Assembly (NCBI RefSeq): GCF_023715485.1
Contig: NZ_JAMBOF010000003.1
Span: 310,001 to 374,000 of the forward strand
DNA length: 64,000 bases
Reading direction: 5' to 3'
Source: Mesobacillus subterraneus
GTDB taxonomy: Bacteria > Bacillota > Bacilli > Bacillales > Cytobacillaceae
The position numbers and the translations under genes were made by a program. The notes beneath the pieces are model-generated. The model saw nothing but the letters and a program-made list of their open reading frames with translations. It searched no databases and had not been told where the DNA came from. Below are positions 24,165 through 32,877 of the stretch, piece after piece; within the stretch, counting starts at the first letter, position 1; each line of letters begins with the position of its first letter.

Positions 24165-25571
24165 TTATCGGAATGGGAGTTCAATCACAAACTTTGTCCC
24201 TTTTCCGTGTTCGCTTTCCACATGAATTTTTCCGTCATGCATCTGTACCAGCTGTTTGACAATGGACAAGCCGAGCCCGAACTCGCCAAACGGGTTGCTC
24301 GTCCTTGAGATGTCCGCTTTGTAAAAGCGATGCCAAATCTTTTCGATCTCCTCTGATTCAATCCCAATCCCAGTGTCCTCAATTTCAATCAACGTTTTGT
24401 TGCCGTCCAATTTTCCGCGGAGCCAAATCGTTCCGTTTTCGGTAAACTGGATGCTGTTTTTCGTGATATTGATCAGAATCTGGACGAGCCGGTCATAATC
24501 AGCATGCACCATCGCAGTTCCTTCAGCTGTAATTTCAATTTGATTATTACGCTCTTCCGCCTGCAACTCCAGCTGGTCTTTGATGATTTCAAGCACCTCA
24601 AGCAGATCTATATCTTCTTTAAAAAGCTGCACCTGATTTGAGCGGATTTTATCATAATCAAGATTCTCATTCACAAGCCTGATCAGGCGCTTTGTTTCCT
24701 GGCTGACGAGATGGATGCCCCTTTCTTTTTCAGCCTCTGGAATCATATCATTTTTCAGCCCTTCGATCACCCCGCTGATCGTCGTAAGCGGAGTCCGCAA
24801 TTCATGGGAGACATCCGACATGAACTGGCGGCGGCGGTATTCAAGGCTTTCGATTTCAGACTTCGATTCATTAAGCTTGCTGACCATGCTGTTAAAATCA
24901 TTCGCCAATTCGCCAATTTCATCAAAATCCGAGGGCGGAACTTTTACCGTATAATCGCCTGCTGAAACCATCGATGTCGCTTCCTGCAGCTTTTTGATTC
25001 TTTTGACATGGATGCGTGACAGCACCCAGCTCAACAGGAATGAGACGGCAAGCGCGATAAGAACAGTATAGAAAAGATACTTATTTATTTCGCCAATCAT
25101 CTCCCGGGTACCGCTAATCGGCGAAGTGAGCAGGATACCGCCAACGAAGCGACCCTGGTCTAAATATGGCAATGCCACAAGGGTTACCGCTCTGTCATAT
25201 CGTTCGAGATCATATTTCATGACAATTGGTTCACCGTTCGTGAGCTTTCTCCATTCCTTTTCGGTGAATTCAATTGCCGGACCCCTCCATCTGATTGGGT
25301 TCAGCAGCTGGATATTTTCATCAAACACGCTGAATTGGATGTCCCGTCCAAACAGAACACGTGCATATTGGTTAATAACCTGGTCAGGACGTTCACTTCC
25401 CCGGTCAAGATCCCTCAGGATATTTTCTCCGTATGAAATGAGCTCCTCTGTCTTGTTTTTATAGACGAGTGTCTCAACATACTGGGTGAACACAAGACTG
25501 AGAATCAGAAAAGCCACAATGATAATACTGATATGACTGATGAATTGCTGGTAAATATATTTAACCTTCAT
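24165..25571 (-). CDS. yclK: Sensor histidine kinase, YclK-like
   Basis: From MKVKYIYQQF the protein has 468 residues; an alternative start 21 nt upstream is possible. It has two membrane segments flanking an extracytoplasmic sensor of about 130 residues, a HAMP domain (SRIHVKRIKKLQEATSMVSA), the phospho-acceptor box FMSDVSHELRTPLTTISG and the ATPase boxes NITKNSIQFTENG, DTGIGIE and GEFGLGLSIV. The start overlaps the 3' end of the regulator gene, so the pair is translationally coupled. The match to YclK is based on the partner and the N-terminal sequence. The stimulus is unknown. Confidence 0.87.
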   Translation of the reverse strand: MKVKYIYQQFISHISIIIVAFLILSLVFTQYVETLVYKNKTEELISYGENILRDLDRGSERPDQVINQYARVLFGRDIQFSVFDENIQLLNPIRWRGPAIEFTEKEWRKLTNGEPIVMKYDLERYDRAVTLVALPYLDQGRFVGGILLTSPISGTREMIGEINKYLFYTVLIALAVSFLLSWVLSRIHVKRIKKLQEATSMVSAGDYTVKVPPSDFDEIGELANDFNSMVSKLNESKSEIESLEYRRRQFMSDVSHELRTPLTTISGVIEGLKNDMIPEAEKERGIHLVSQETKRLIRLVNENLDYDKIRSNQVQLFKEDIDLLEVLEIIKDQLELQAEERNNQIEITAEGTAMVHADYDRLVQILINITKNSIQFTENGTIWLRGKLDGNKTLIEIEDTGIGIESEEIEKIWHRFYKADISRTSNPFGEFGLGLSIVKQLVQMHDGKIHVESEHGKGTKFVIELPFR

Positions 25572-26259
25572 TCCCATCAACCGATTCATCAAATTTATAA
25601 CCTACGCCCCAAACCGTATGGAACAGTGGCTGTTCAGGAGAACCAAGCTTCTTCCTTAGCCGCTTGATATGGACATCGACCGTCCGCTCATCACCATAGT
25701 ATTGGTACCCCCATACACGTTCAAGCAGCTGTTCCCTCGTAAAAACCTGGCGAGGATGCTGGCCGAAAAACAGCAGCAGGTCAAATTCTTTTGGCGTCAG
25801 ATTAGTGATCGATTTCCCATCGAACATCACTTCGCGCGTTTCCTTATTGATTTTCAGGAGGCTTGTACCGATTTCACCTTTTTCTTCAGGCTTATGCTTT
25901 TGATAGCGGCGGGCAACAGCTTTGATTCTTGCCATCAAGGCAAGTGGACTGAACGGCTTTGTCACATAATCATCCGCGCCCATCTCCAGCCCAAGAACCT
26001 GATCAGACTCACTGTCCTTCGCCGTCAGCATGATAATCGGAACATCGCTTCCTTCCTGTCTGATTTTTCTGCAAAGCGTAACCCCATCCATTCCAGGAAG
26101 CATCCAGTCGACGATCAGCAAATCCCAGCTGCCATTTCTATAAGCAGTGTATCCTTTCAGGCCGTCATTTTCGAATTCCCCTTCGATTCCTTCCTTCGAA
26201 AAGAACATCTCGATCATCGCACAGACACTTTCATTATCCTCAATGACTAATATTCTCAC
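25561..26259 (-). CDS. yclJ: OmpR-family response regulator, YclJ-like
   Basis: The 232-residue protein has a receiver domain (acidic pair in VIEDNES, phospho-acceptor Asp in LLIVDWMLPGMDG, Lys in YVTKPFSPL) and a C-terminal winged helix (LTPKEFDLLLFFGQHPRQVF and ERTVDVHIKRLRKKL). The sequence closely follows B. subtilis YclJ, which in that species is induced at low oxygen under ResDE control. It is the first gene of the pair, and its upstream side is the 52-bp repeat array. Confidence 0.9.
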   Translation of the reverse strand: MRILVIEDNESVCAMIEMFFSKEGIEGEFENDGLKGYTAYRNGSWDLLIVDWMLPGMDGVTLCRKIRQEGSDVPIIMLTAKDSESDQVLGLEMGADDYVTKPFSPLALMARIKAVARRYQKHKPEEKGEIGTSLLKINKETREVMFDGKSITNLTPKEFDLLLFFGQHPRQVFTREQLLERVWGYQYYGDERTVDVHIKRLRKKLGSPEQPLFHTVWGVGYKFDESVDGNEG

Positions 26260-26409
26260 GGCTATCCCCTCTAATTCCGATATCTGTTATATATAAAATA
26301 AAGCTCCCATGAAACAGAATCAACTGATTAGGCCATTGTTACAGATTAATTAATGATTTGGTCATAGTTTGGTCATGATTTGATGAAAGCGGCATTGGCC
26401 ACCTCTTTG

Positions 26410-26784
26410 CAGCGCAGCTCCGTATTATTGGTTACATGTATTCTCGCATTCTCTCAAATATGGGCACCTATACGGATTATTGGTGACCTCTTTTCTCGCA
26501 ATCTCCTAAAAACGGGCGCCAATACGGCCCATTGGTGACCTCTTTTCTCATGTTCTTTCAAAAATGGACGCCAATACGGCTCATTGGTGACCTCTTTTCT
26601 CATGTTCTCTCAAAAACGGGCGCCAATACGGCCCATTGGTGACCTCTTTTCTCATGTTCTTTCAAAAAAGGGAGCCAATACGGCTCATTGGTGACCTCTT
26701 TTCCCGCTAACTCCTAAAAACGGGCGCCAATACGGCCCATTAGTGACCTCCTTTCTCGCATTCTCTCAAATATGGGCGCCAATA
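26410..26784. repeat. Tandem array 2: seven 52-bp hairpin repeats plus a decayed copy
   Basis: Units begin (GGGCGCC or variant) at 26462, 26514, 26566, 26618, 26670, 26722 and 26774, always 52 bp apart, with a degenerate copy at about 26410. Each has GGGCGCCAAT, a 7-nt loop, ATTGGTGACC and a linker such as TCTTTTCTCATGTTCTCTCA. Arm, loop and linker lengths equal those of array 1 read in reverse complement. The array fills the 580-bp gap between yclJ and the persulfide dioxygenase gene; no gene lies in it. Paired arm changes are G-U compatible in several copies. Confidence 0.95.
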
Positions 26785-26806
26785 AACTCTTGTGAAATCA
26801 CAACAA

Positions 26807-26831
26807 AGCCAGCTCATTGGCTGAGCTGGCT
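26807..26831 (-). terminator. Terminator after the CstB-like gene
   Basis: AGCCAGCTCA and TGAGCTGGCT pair perfectly around a 5-nt loop, 8 bp past the stop. The following minus-strand sequence is moderately T-rich. Confidence 0.75.
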
Positions 26832-26838
26832 CAATAAT

Positions 26839-28224
26839 TTAATCTTTTTTAACAGGCAGTCCTTCTTCTTCCCAGGCGGAGAAGCCGCCTTCGAGGTTGA
26901 GTACATCTTTGAAGCCGTTTTTCAGCAGCAGGCTTGTTCCGATTGCTGAGCGTGCGCCGGACTGGCAGTGAGCGATGATTTTCTTGTCCTTTGGAATCTC
27001 GTCAAGTTTGTCGGTCAGATTTCCAAGCATCATATGATGGGCGCCTGGGATATGGCCGCTGTCCCATTCGCTCTGGTTGCGGACGTCGATGACGAAGTAG
27101 TTGTCATCCTCCATCAGTTCTTTCGCCTTGCTGGCCGTGACATTCTTATATTCTTCCAGGTTTTGGCCGATTTCTTTTGGGTTAATGTAGCCGGTTACCT
27201 GGTCTAGCCCGATTGACTGCAGCGATTTTTTCACGTCAGCCAGCTTCTCAGGATCGGCAATCACGACAATATCCTGGTCGTAGCTTAATAGCCAGCCTGC
27301 CCAGTTTGTGAATGATTTATTGTATGGAATGTTGATGGTGCCTTCTGCATGGCCATCCGCGAATTCCTTTGCCGGGCGTGAATCAACAACCACTGCATTG
27401 CTGGCATCCGATAAAGAAACTTGAGGCGTTTCTTCACGGCGAAGCAATTCAGGGCCTGTTTTATTCAGCTTTTTCATCTGGGCAAAATACTTCGGAGGCT
27501 CAGGCTGCCCTGCCAGTAATTCATCAACGAACTTATCCTCTTCTTTGATTTGGAAAGCCCAGTTGAATTTCTTCTCATACCCTAAGGTCGACATCGGGAC
27601 TGCTCCGAGTGACTTTCCGCACGCGCTGCCGGCACCGTGGGCCGGCCAGACCTGCAGAAAGTCTGACAGTTCTTCGACCTTGCGGAGCGATTCGAACATC
27701 TGCCGCGCCCCTGATTCGGACGTATCCTTAATTCCTGCCGCTTTTTCCAGAAGATCTGGACGGCCCACATCTCCTACGAACAAGAAGTCACCTGTGAAGA
27801 TCCCCATCGGCTCATTGGCTCCGCCTCCCTTGTCCGTAAGCAGGAAGGAAATGCTTTCCGGAGTATGGCCAGGCGTGTGAAGAACTTCAAAATAAACATT
27901 CCCTATGTTAAAAGTCGAACCATCGGTAAGCAGCTCATGCTCATATTGATCGACATATTCATACTTCCAGTCCTTGTCGCCTTCATCTGAAACGTAAAGC
28001 TTCGCGCCATGGTGATGGGCAAGCTCCCTGGCTCCCGAAAGATAATCTGCATGTATATGAGTTTCGGTTGCACCAGAAATTTTCAAGCCTTCCTTTTTCG
28101 CAACATCAAGATAAGGCTGAATATTCCTTGCCGGATCGACTACAATCGCCTCGCCAGTTCTCTGGCAGCCGATCAAATAAGACATATGGGCTAGCTGTTC
28201 ATCAAAAAAAGACTTGAAATACAT
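26839..28224 (-). CDS. cstB: Persulfide dioxygenase-sulfurtransferase, CstB-like (MBL + pseudo-rhodanese + rhodanese)
   Basis: The 461-residue protein has three domains. The metallo-beta-lactamase domain (1-210) carries the iron ligands THIHAD (55-60), His120, Asp146 and His196, and a cysteine at 202 in GSACGKSLG that matches the conserved active-site-adjacent Cys of Staphylococcus CstB. A rhodanese fold at about 265-350 lacks the loop cysteine (VIADPEKL), so it is a pseudo-rhodanese. The C-terminal rhodanese has Cys420 in HCQSGARS. Such enzymes oxidise low-molecular-weight persulfides to thiosulfate and so clear sulfide-derived sulfane sulfur. A related but differently ordered protein is encoded at 51427. 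Confidence 0.9.
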   Translation of the reverse strand: MYFKSFFDEQLAHMSYLIGCQRTGEAIVVDPARNIQPYLDVAKKEGLKISGATETHIHADYLSGARELAHHHGAKLYVSDEGDKDWKYEYVDQYEHELLTDGSTFNIGNVYFEVLHTPGHTPESISFLLTDKGGGANEPMGIFTGDFLFVGDVGRPDLLEKAAGIKDTSESGARQMFESLRKVEELSDFLQVWPAHGAGSACGKSLGAVPMSTLGYEKKFNWAFQIKEEDKFVDELLAGQPEPPKYFAQMKKLNKTGPELLRREETPQVSLSDASNAVVVDSRPAKEFADGHAEGTINIPYNKSFTNWAGWLLSYDQDIVVIADPEKLADVKKSLQSIGLDQVTGYINPKEIGQNLEEYKNVTASKAKELMEDDNYFVIDVRNQSEWDSGHIPGAHHMMLGNLTDKLDEIPKDKKIIAHCQSGARSAIGTSLLLKNGFKDVLNLEGGFSAWEEEGLPVKKD

Positions 28225-28409
28225 TTAAATTCCTCCTCCATTTTCATAGCTATTGTATAGATACTATTTGCAAGTCTACTTCTTCTATACCCCGCACCAT
28301 ATATTTTAAAAGTCTTAAAAATTGCCAGGCGAGGGCGATGTCTCAAATACCATCCATTTTATACCTATAAGTGTATATTACTCTGTTAAATTTAACCTTA
28401 CAAATAAAA

Positions 28410-28433
28410 ATACCTGCTCCAATTTTGGAACAG
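28410..28433 (-). terminator. Terminator after the MFS transporter gene
   Basis: CCTGTTCCAA and TTGGAGCAGG pair with one mismatch on the minus strand, followed by TATTTTTATTTG. The remaining gap (28225-28409) holds the cstB promoter region; it includes GTATAGATAC and a lone TATACCCC half-site but no clear operator. Confidence 0.7.
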
Positions 28434-28443
28434 GCTCGGCCAT

Positions 28444-29631
28444 CTAATTAACCAACGGTTTTTTGACCATATACATATAAAGGAGGATCGAAACAGAAAC
28501 AGACAGCGCAGATGCAATATAAATGCTGCCATATCCAAACATATGTCCAATTTGGCCAAAAGCCATGGCCCCGATTCCTACACCTAAATCAAAGAAGGAA
28601 AAGAATGTTGCATTTGCCATGCCTTTGCGGTTCATGGGAGCATCCTTAACTGCCCATGCCTGCAGAGCCGGTTGAACTGAGCCAAACCCAAATCCATACA
28701 AACCGGCAGCAATGAACATGACAAGGCTGCCTGGAAGCCATGCCAGCAAGATCATGGCCGCCATGATTAAAACTGCGCCAGGAATGAAGATCGCTCCGTG
28801 TCCTTTTTTATCATAGAGCTTGCCCGCAAATGACCGGGACAACATGAGGGTTATCGCAAAAATGAAGAAGTACCAATGGATTCCGCTGATGCCCTTCTGT
28901 GCTGTATAAAGCGGGAGAAATGACGCAATCCCGCCAAAGGTAATGGTAATGAATAATAATAATAAGGATGGCTGCAACGCCGTTTTTTCATAGACATCCC
29001 ATTTGCGCCGTTCCAATTCCTTTTCGCTTTTCTCAACTTGTTTATAAGTGATTCTTGAAGCTGAAAGAAAGGCCGTCAAACCCAGCAAAGCACTAAATAA
29101 GAATAGCTGCTTAAACGTGATTACTTCTGCCAGAGCAAGGCCAAGCGTGGGGCCAAAAGCCAGAGCAATGTTACCGGATAGCCCAAAGTACCCCATTCCT
29201 TCTCCACGGCGCCGTTCAGGTATCAAATCGGTGGCGATTGTGCCTGATGCTGTAGTTGAGAATCCCCAGCCCACTCCCTGGACAACCCTCATCAAAAACA
29301 AGAAGGTTATTCCCATTGCAAAGCCAAAAGTACCTACAGATAAAACAAAGATCGCCAGGCCGGTTAGGTATATGAATCCTCTTCCCTTTGTTTCTAGCAT
29401 GCGTCCCGCAAACGGCCGAACCAGCAAGGCTGAAAAGGTGAAGATCCCAACGACGAATCCAATTAATTGGTCATTTCCTCCCAAGTGCTCCACGAACAGG
29501 GGAATTGTCGGCAATGTCATTTGAAATCCTAGAAAGATAAAGAAGTTGGCGAGAAAAATGAGCTTAAAATCCTTGCTCCATATTTTTTCAGTGCCCGGTT
29601 TTTGTTGTGGGACTCCTGATTGATGTTCCAT
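28444..29631 (-). CDS. Major facilitator superfamily transporter
   Basis: The 395-residue protein has 12 predicted membrane segments and is preceded by AAGGAAGGAT. The first half contains GFVVGIFTFSALLVRPFAGRML, the MFS motif A position, and MRVVQGVGWGFSTTASGTIA, a motif-C-like segment typical of drug:proton antiporters (DHA1). The substrate cannot be read from the sequence. Proteins of this subgroup are often annotated as staphylopine or multidrug exporters. Monocistronic. Confidence 0.85.
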   Translation of the reverse strand: MEHQSGVPQQKPGTEKIWSKDFKLIFLANFFIFLGFQMTLPTIPLFVEHLGGNDQLIGFVVGIFTFSALLVRPFAGRMLETKGRGFIYLTGLAIFVLSVGTFGFAMGITFLFLMRVVQGVGWGFSTTASGTIATDLIPERRRGEGMGYFGLSGNIALAFGPTLGLALAEVITFKQLFLFSALLGLTAFLSASRITYKQVEKSEKELERRKWDVYEKTALQPSLLLLFITITFGGIASFLPLYTAQKGISGIHWYFFIFAITLMLSRSFAGKLYDKKGHGAIFIPGAVLIMAAMILLAWLPGSLVMFIAAGLYGFGFGSVQPALQAWAVKDAPMNRKGMANATFFSFFDLGVGIGAMAFGQIGHMFGYGSIYIASALSVSVSILLYMYMVKKPLVN

Positions 29632-29848
29632 CTATATCCTTCCTTTCTGAACTCTATTTCTCTAATAGGCATAATGAAAGATTATGGCATAGGGGTTTTT
29701 ACCTCTTTTACAATCACATGTTCAAAATTCTGTCATTTTGTTGTTTCTTTTTTGTGAATACTTTCACATACCCATCATTTATATTTCGGTTTCTGATATA
29801 TTGTAAGTGTAATCAATAATTACTTATTTTTGAAGGGAAGCGATTTAT

Positions 29849-30364
29849 ATGTTCGCGAAATGGTTAAGAGAAAACAATATTGCTGCTGGCCTGTTGACTG
29901 TGATTAGGGTTTGGCTTGGATATAACTGGATGACTGCTGGATGGGGTAAACTGACTGGTGAAGGGTTCGACGCTTCTGGCTATTTGAAAAATGCCGTTGC
30001 GAATCCGGTAAAGGGTCCAGACGGAAACATGGTCTACGGATGGTATGTGAACTTCCTGGAAAACTTTGCGATCCCAAACGTCGATCTCTTCAACTTTATC
30101 GTTCCCCTTGGTGAATTCTTGATCGGTCTTGGTTTGATCCTTGGTGCACTGACAACTGCTGCGATGTTCTTCGGCTTAGTGATGAACTTCAGTTTCTTCC
30201 TTGCCGGAACTGTATCTCATAACCCAACTGACATCTTCTTCGGCTTTATTATCCTGTTCGCTGGCTACAATGCAGGAAAATACGGTTTAGACCGCTGGGT
30301 AGTGCCGTTCATCCGCAAAGCTGCATTGAAAAGGGAAACTGAAGCTGCACATAAAGCTGTGTAA
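29849..30364 (+). CDS. DoxX-family membrane protein, paralogue 2 of 3
   Basis: The 171-residue product differs from paralogue 1 (12016) at only about 20 positions, mostly near the C-terminus. Its upstream region shares the block TAAGTGTAATCAATAATTAC with paralogue 3 and its leader with paralogue 1. The palindrome GTAATcaataATTAC before the ribosome binding site may be an operator common to paralogues 2 and 3. Four membrane segments, no signal peptide. It lies 200 bp downstream of the divergently read MFS gene. The function of this DoxX branch is unknown. Confidence 0.85.
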   Translation: MFAKWLRENNIAAGLLTVIRVWLGYNWMTAGWGKLTGEGFDASGYLKNAVANPVKGPDGNMVYGWYVNFLENFAIPNVDLFNFIVPLGEFLIGLGLILGALTTAAMFFGLVMNFSFFLAGTVSHNPTDIFFGFIILFAGYNAGKYGLDRWVVPFIRKAALKRETEAAHKAV

Positions 30365-30378
30365 CTACTCTCGCTTCT

Positions 30379-30408
30379 AAAAGAGCCTGGCCAAACCAGG
30401 CTCTTTTT
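30379..30408 (+). terminator. Terminator after DoxX paralogue 2
   Basis: AAAAGAGCCTGG and CCAGGCTCTTTT form a 12-bp stem with a 5-nt loop and T tail. Confidence 0.92.
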
Positions 30409-30601
30409 TGCTGCTTACTTTTAAGGAATGCATTCTATGAACCTATGAATTTTGATTCCAAGTTCTTCTATTGTTCAAAATCCTGTAAATATGTTTTGGC
30501 TAATTTGTGAACTGCGCTCTCCAGCCATCATTAAAAATAAGGTAAGCAAATATATTATAGTGTAATCAATAATTACTCATTCTTGAAGGGATGCGATTTA
30601 T

Positions 30602-31108
30602 ATGTTCGCAAATTGGTTAAGAGAAAACAATGTTGCTGCTGGACTTTTGACATTTTTACGTATATGGCTAGGTTATAACTGGATGACCGCTGGATGGGGG
30701 AAAATGACTGGAGATGGCTTCGACGCCACTGGATATTTGAAAAATGCAATTGCTAATCCGGTAAAAGGTCCTGATGGAAACATGGTTTATAGCTGGTATG
30801 TATCTTTCCTTGAAAACTTTGCCCTGCCGAACATCGAGCTTTTCAACTTTATCGTACCTGTTGGCGAATTCCTTGTTGGTTTGGGTCTCATCCTCGGATG
30901 TCTGACAACAGCCGCAATGTTTTTCGGCTTGGTGATGAACTTCTCCTTCTTCCTTGCCGGTACAGTATCCCACAATCCAACGGACATCTTCTTCGGCTTC
31001 ATCATCCTGTTCGCTGGCTATAACGCAGGAAGATATGGTTTAGACCGCTGGGTGATTCCTTTTATCCGGAAAACTATTTTCAGACAAACAGCACCAGACA
31101 GTAAGTGA
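30602..31108 (+). CDS. DoxX-family membrane protein, paralogue 3 of 3
   Basis: The 168-residue protein is the most diverged of the three (for example MFANWLRENNVAAGLLTFLR at the start). It keeps GYNWMTAGWGK, the loop SHNPTDIFFGF and the basic C-terminal GLDRWVIPFIRK. It follows paralogue 2 directly, each with its own promoter-like upstream copy and terminator. This points to duplication of a complete transcription unit rather than an operon. Confidence 0.85.
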   Translation: MFANWLRENNVAAGLLTFLRIWLGYNWMTAGWGKMTGDGFDATGYLKNAIANPVKGPDGNMVYSWYVSFLENFALPNIELFNFIVPVGEFLVGLGLILGCLTTAAMFFGLVMNFSFFLAGTVSHNPTDIFFGFIILFAGYNAGRYGLDRWVIPFIRKTIFRQTAPDSK

Positions 31109-31137
31109 AATTTCACCTTTAAATAACACAATGATGA

Positions 31138-31170
31138 AACCCCATCCCCAAATATAATGGCGATGGGGTT
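31138..31170 (+). terminator. Terminator after DoxX paralogue 3
   Basis: AACCCCATC (31138-31146) and GATGGGGTT (31162-31170) pair around a 15-nt loop and are followed by ACTTTTTT. Confidence 0.82.
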
Positions 31171-31263
31171 ACTTTTTTGCTCGGATTATCGATATTGTTG
31201 TTTATACCTGGAAACTCGTCTATAATTTTACATAATACGCGAACTTGAATTGGAGCGATTCCT

Positions 31264-32040
31264 TTGTATAAGATCGATGCTATCGATACCGTCCAGATTT
31301 TGAATAAAATCAATGAAAATATCTTAATAGCAGATGAAGAGTACAAAATTGTTTTTATAAATGATTCTGCAAAACAACTATTGGCTCAAATCGGACCTTA
31401 TGTTGGAATCAATGATCCTGAGGATTTTCTGGGACAGAATATGGGAGAACTTCATGGCAGCCTCAAAAAGGAAAACCTGTCCAGTGGAAATTTCCCTCTC
31501 AAAGCAAGTATCATATTGTTCAATAAATTTTCCGCTGACATTTCAGTTAATCACTTAAAAAACGGTGATGGCGAAAATAATGGATACGTCCTTACCTGGA
31601 AGGATGTTACCGATTTTGAGGAAACCCTGGAGGAAAACAGGAAACAACTTCAGATCCTGGACATGCCGGTAATCCCATTATCAGTCGACTCAGCCGTTCT
31701 TATTCCAGTTATGGGCAAATTGACTGAAGACAGACTAACACTCCTGGAAGAAAAAATTTCATTATATTGTGGAGAACACGGAAATGAATTTGTCATTTTT
31801 GATTTTACCGGTGTGTCCCATGAACTTGATGCCTCTATTGCATTCCGCCTGCAGAAGGTAGTCAATGCGCTTAAACTTATGGGAGTGCAGTCTATTTATG
31901 TAGGAATCCGTCCCGAAATGGCCAAGTCGATTGTACTCGATGGATTGCGCGTTGACGTTCCAACATTCAACTCTTTTGTCCATGGCATTCGTTATGTGTG
32001 GAAAGAAACAGGGTATGAGCTTGTCAAAAACGAATTATAA
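31264..32040 (+). CDS. PAS-STAS two-domain protein (RsbR-like sensor)
   Basis: The gene starts with TTG 8 nt after GGAG and encodes 258 residues. A PAS domain covers about 10-115 (ILIADEEYKIVFINDSAKQL opens it; GYVLTWKDVTDFEE closes it). A STAS domain covers about 130-240 (MPVIPLSVDSAVLIPVMGKL, then EFVIFDFTGVSHELDASIAF). STAS proteins of the RsbR type form stressosomes and feed the sigma-B pathway, usually with a globin-like sensor; a PAS sensor is less common. The STAS phospho-acceptor Thr/Ser positions are only partly kept (SHELDASIA), so partner-switching control is uncertain. Confidence 0.8.
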   Translation: MYKIDAIDTVQILNKINENILIADEEYKIVFINDSAKQLLAQIGPYVGINDPEDFLGQNMGELHGSLKKENLSSGNFPLKASIILFNKFSADISVNHLKNGDGENNGYVLTWKDVTDFEETLEENRKQLQILDMPVIPLSVDSAVLIPVMGKLTEDRLTLLEEKISLYCGEHGNEFVIFDFTGVSHELDASIAFRLQKVVNALKLMGVQSIYVGIRPEMAKSIVLDGLRVDVPTFNSFVHGIRYVWKETGYELVKNEL

Positions 32041-32050
32041 GAGAGTTAAC

Positions 32051-32082
32051 AAGACTTGGGTTGTAATAACCAAGTCTTTTCT
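32051..32082 (+). terminator. Terminator after the PAS-STAS gene
   Basis: AAGACTTGGGTT and AACCAAGTCTT pair with a one-base bulge, and TTCTTGTTTT follows. Confidence 0.82.
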
Positions 32083-32110
32083 TGTTTTATGGGGTTTACG
32101 TATTACGCTT

Positions 32111-32474
32111 TTACCGTTTTTCCTTCTCTCAGCTCATTTGGGGTAATGCAGGCTCGCTGCTTTTACCGTTTTTCCTTCTCTCAGCTCATTCGGGGTAATG
32201 CAGGCTCTCTGCTCTTACCGTTTTTCCTTCTCTCAGCTCATTTGGGGTAATGCAAACTTGCTGCTCTTACCGTTTTTCCTTCTCTCAGCTCATTCGGGGT
32301 AATGCAGACTCTCTGCTCTTACCGTTTTTCCTTCTCTCAGCTCATGTGGAGTAATGCAAACTCGCTGCTCTTACCGTTTTTCCTTCTCTCAGCTCATTTG
32401 GGGTAATGCAGGCTCTCTGCTCTTACCGTTTTTCCTTCTCTCAGCTCATTCGGGGTAATGCAGACTCTCTGCTA
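32111..32474. repeat. Tandem array 3: seven 52-bp repeats
   Basis: TTACCG marks unit starts at 32111, 32163, 32215, 32267, 32319, 32371 and 32423, a period of exactly 52 bp. Across the unit join, GGTAATGCAG, a 5-nt loop and CTGCTCTTACC form a 26-nt hairpin with a 2-nt/1-nt internal bulge. The linker GTTTTTCCTTCTCTCAGCTC plus six bases completes the period. The sequence is different from arrays 1 and 2, yet unit length, hairpin length and a linker with a T-run and CTCTC are the same. The array lies between convergent genes. Frames through it are artefacts. Confidence 0.95.
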
Positions 32475-32482
32475 CCTGTTCA

Positions 32483-32851
32483 TCAGTGAGTCCCAAACTT
32501 AAAATCAGTGTCTATCTCCCAGTATTTTGTAATTGTATTCCCATTTTTGATTAAGAATCCTATTTGGACTTTTTCAGTATCATTTTCAAAGGTTAACATG
32601 CCATGTGGCAAATAATCGTATGTAAATCCGTTATTAAAGCTGAATGATCTCGGGCTTTCATTGATCTCTGAGATGATTCTTGTGATTTGTGATTGATTCT
32701 CAATCGTAACTGTAGTCTTACCCATGGTGGTAATTGTTAATTTCTCATACATGCCTGAAACAATTTTGTAATTATAAGCCCAATACAGAGTTACAAAGCA
32801 AGCAACGGCAATGAATAAGACTACTTTGAGCAATATTTTTCTTTTAATCAT
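32483..32851 (-). CDS. Membrane-anchored hypothetical protein
   Basis: The 122-residue protein has a basic start and one membrane segment (VVLFIAVACFVTLYWAYNY, about 10-28). The rest is an extracytoplasmic beta-rich domain of about 90 residues (LTITTMGKTTVTIENQSQIT, GMLTFENDTEKVQIGFLIKN). A good GGAGGGAG site precedes the ATG. I do not recognise the family. Its 3' end abuts array 3. Confidence 0.72.
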   Translation of the reverse strand: MIKRKILLKVVLFIAVACFVTLYWAYNYKIVSGMYEKLTITTMGKTTVTIENQSQITRIISEINESPRSFSFNNGFTYDYLPHGMLTFENDTEKVQIGFLIKNGNTITKYWEIDTDFKFGTH

Positions 32852-32877
32852 GACTCTCCCTCCTACTTAATTTTTGG

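Noticed and set aside
28225-28300. CstR-type operator in front of the cstB-like gene
   Set aside because: Only a half-site (TATACCCC) is visible and no matching second arm at a proper distance.
29048-29524. Plus-strand frame antisense to the MFS transporter (158 codons)
   Set aside because: Proline- and lysine-rich shadow of a membrane protein gene; no start signals.
32056-32250. Reading frame of 64 codons through array 3
   Set aside because: It repeats the same FPSLSSFG-like segment per unit and lies between convergent genes. No translation signal.
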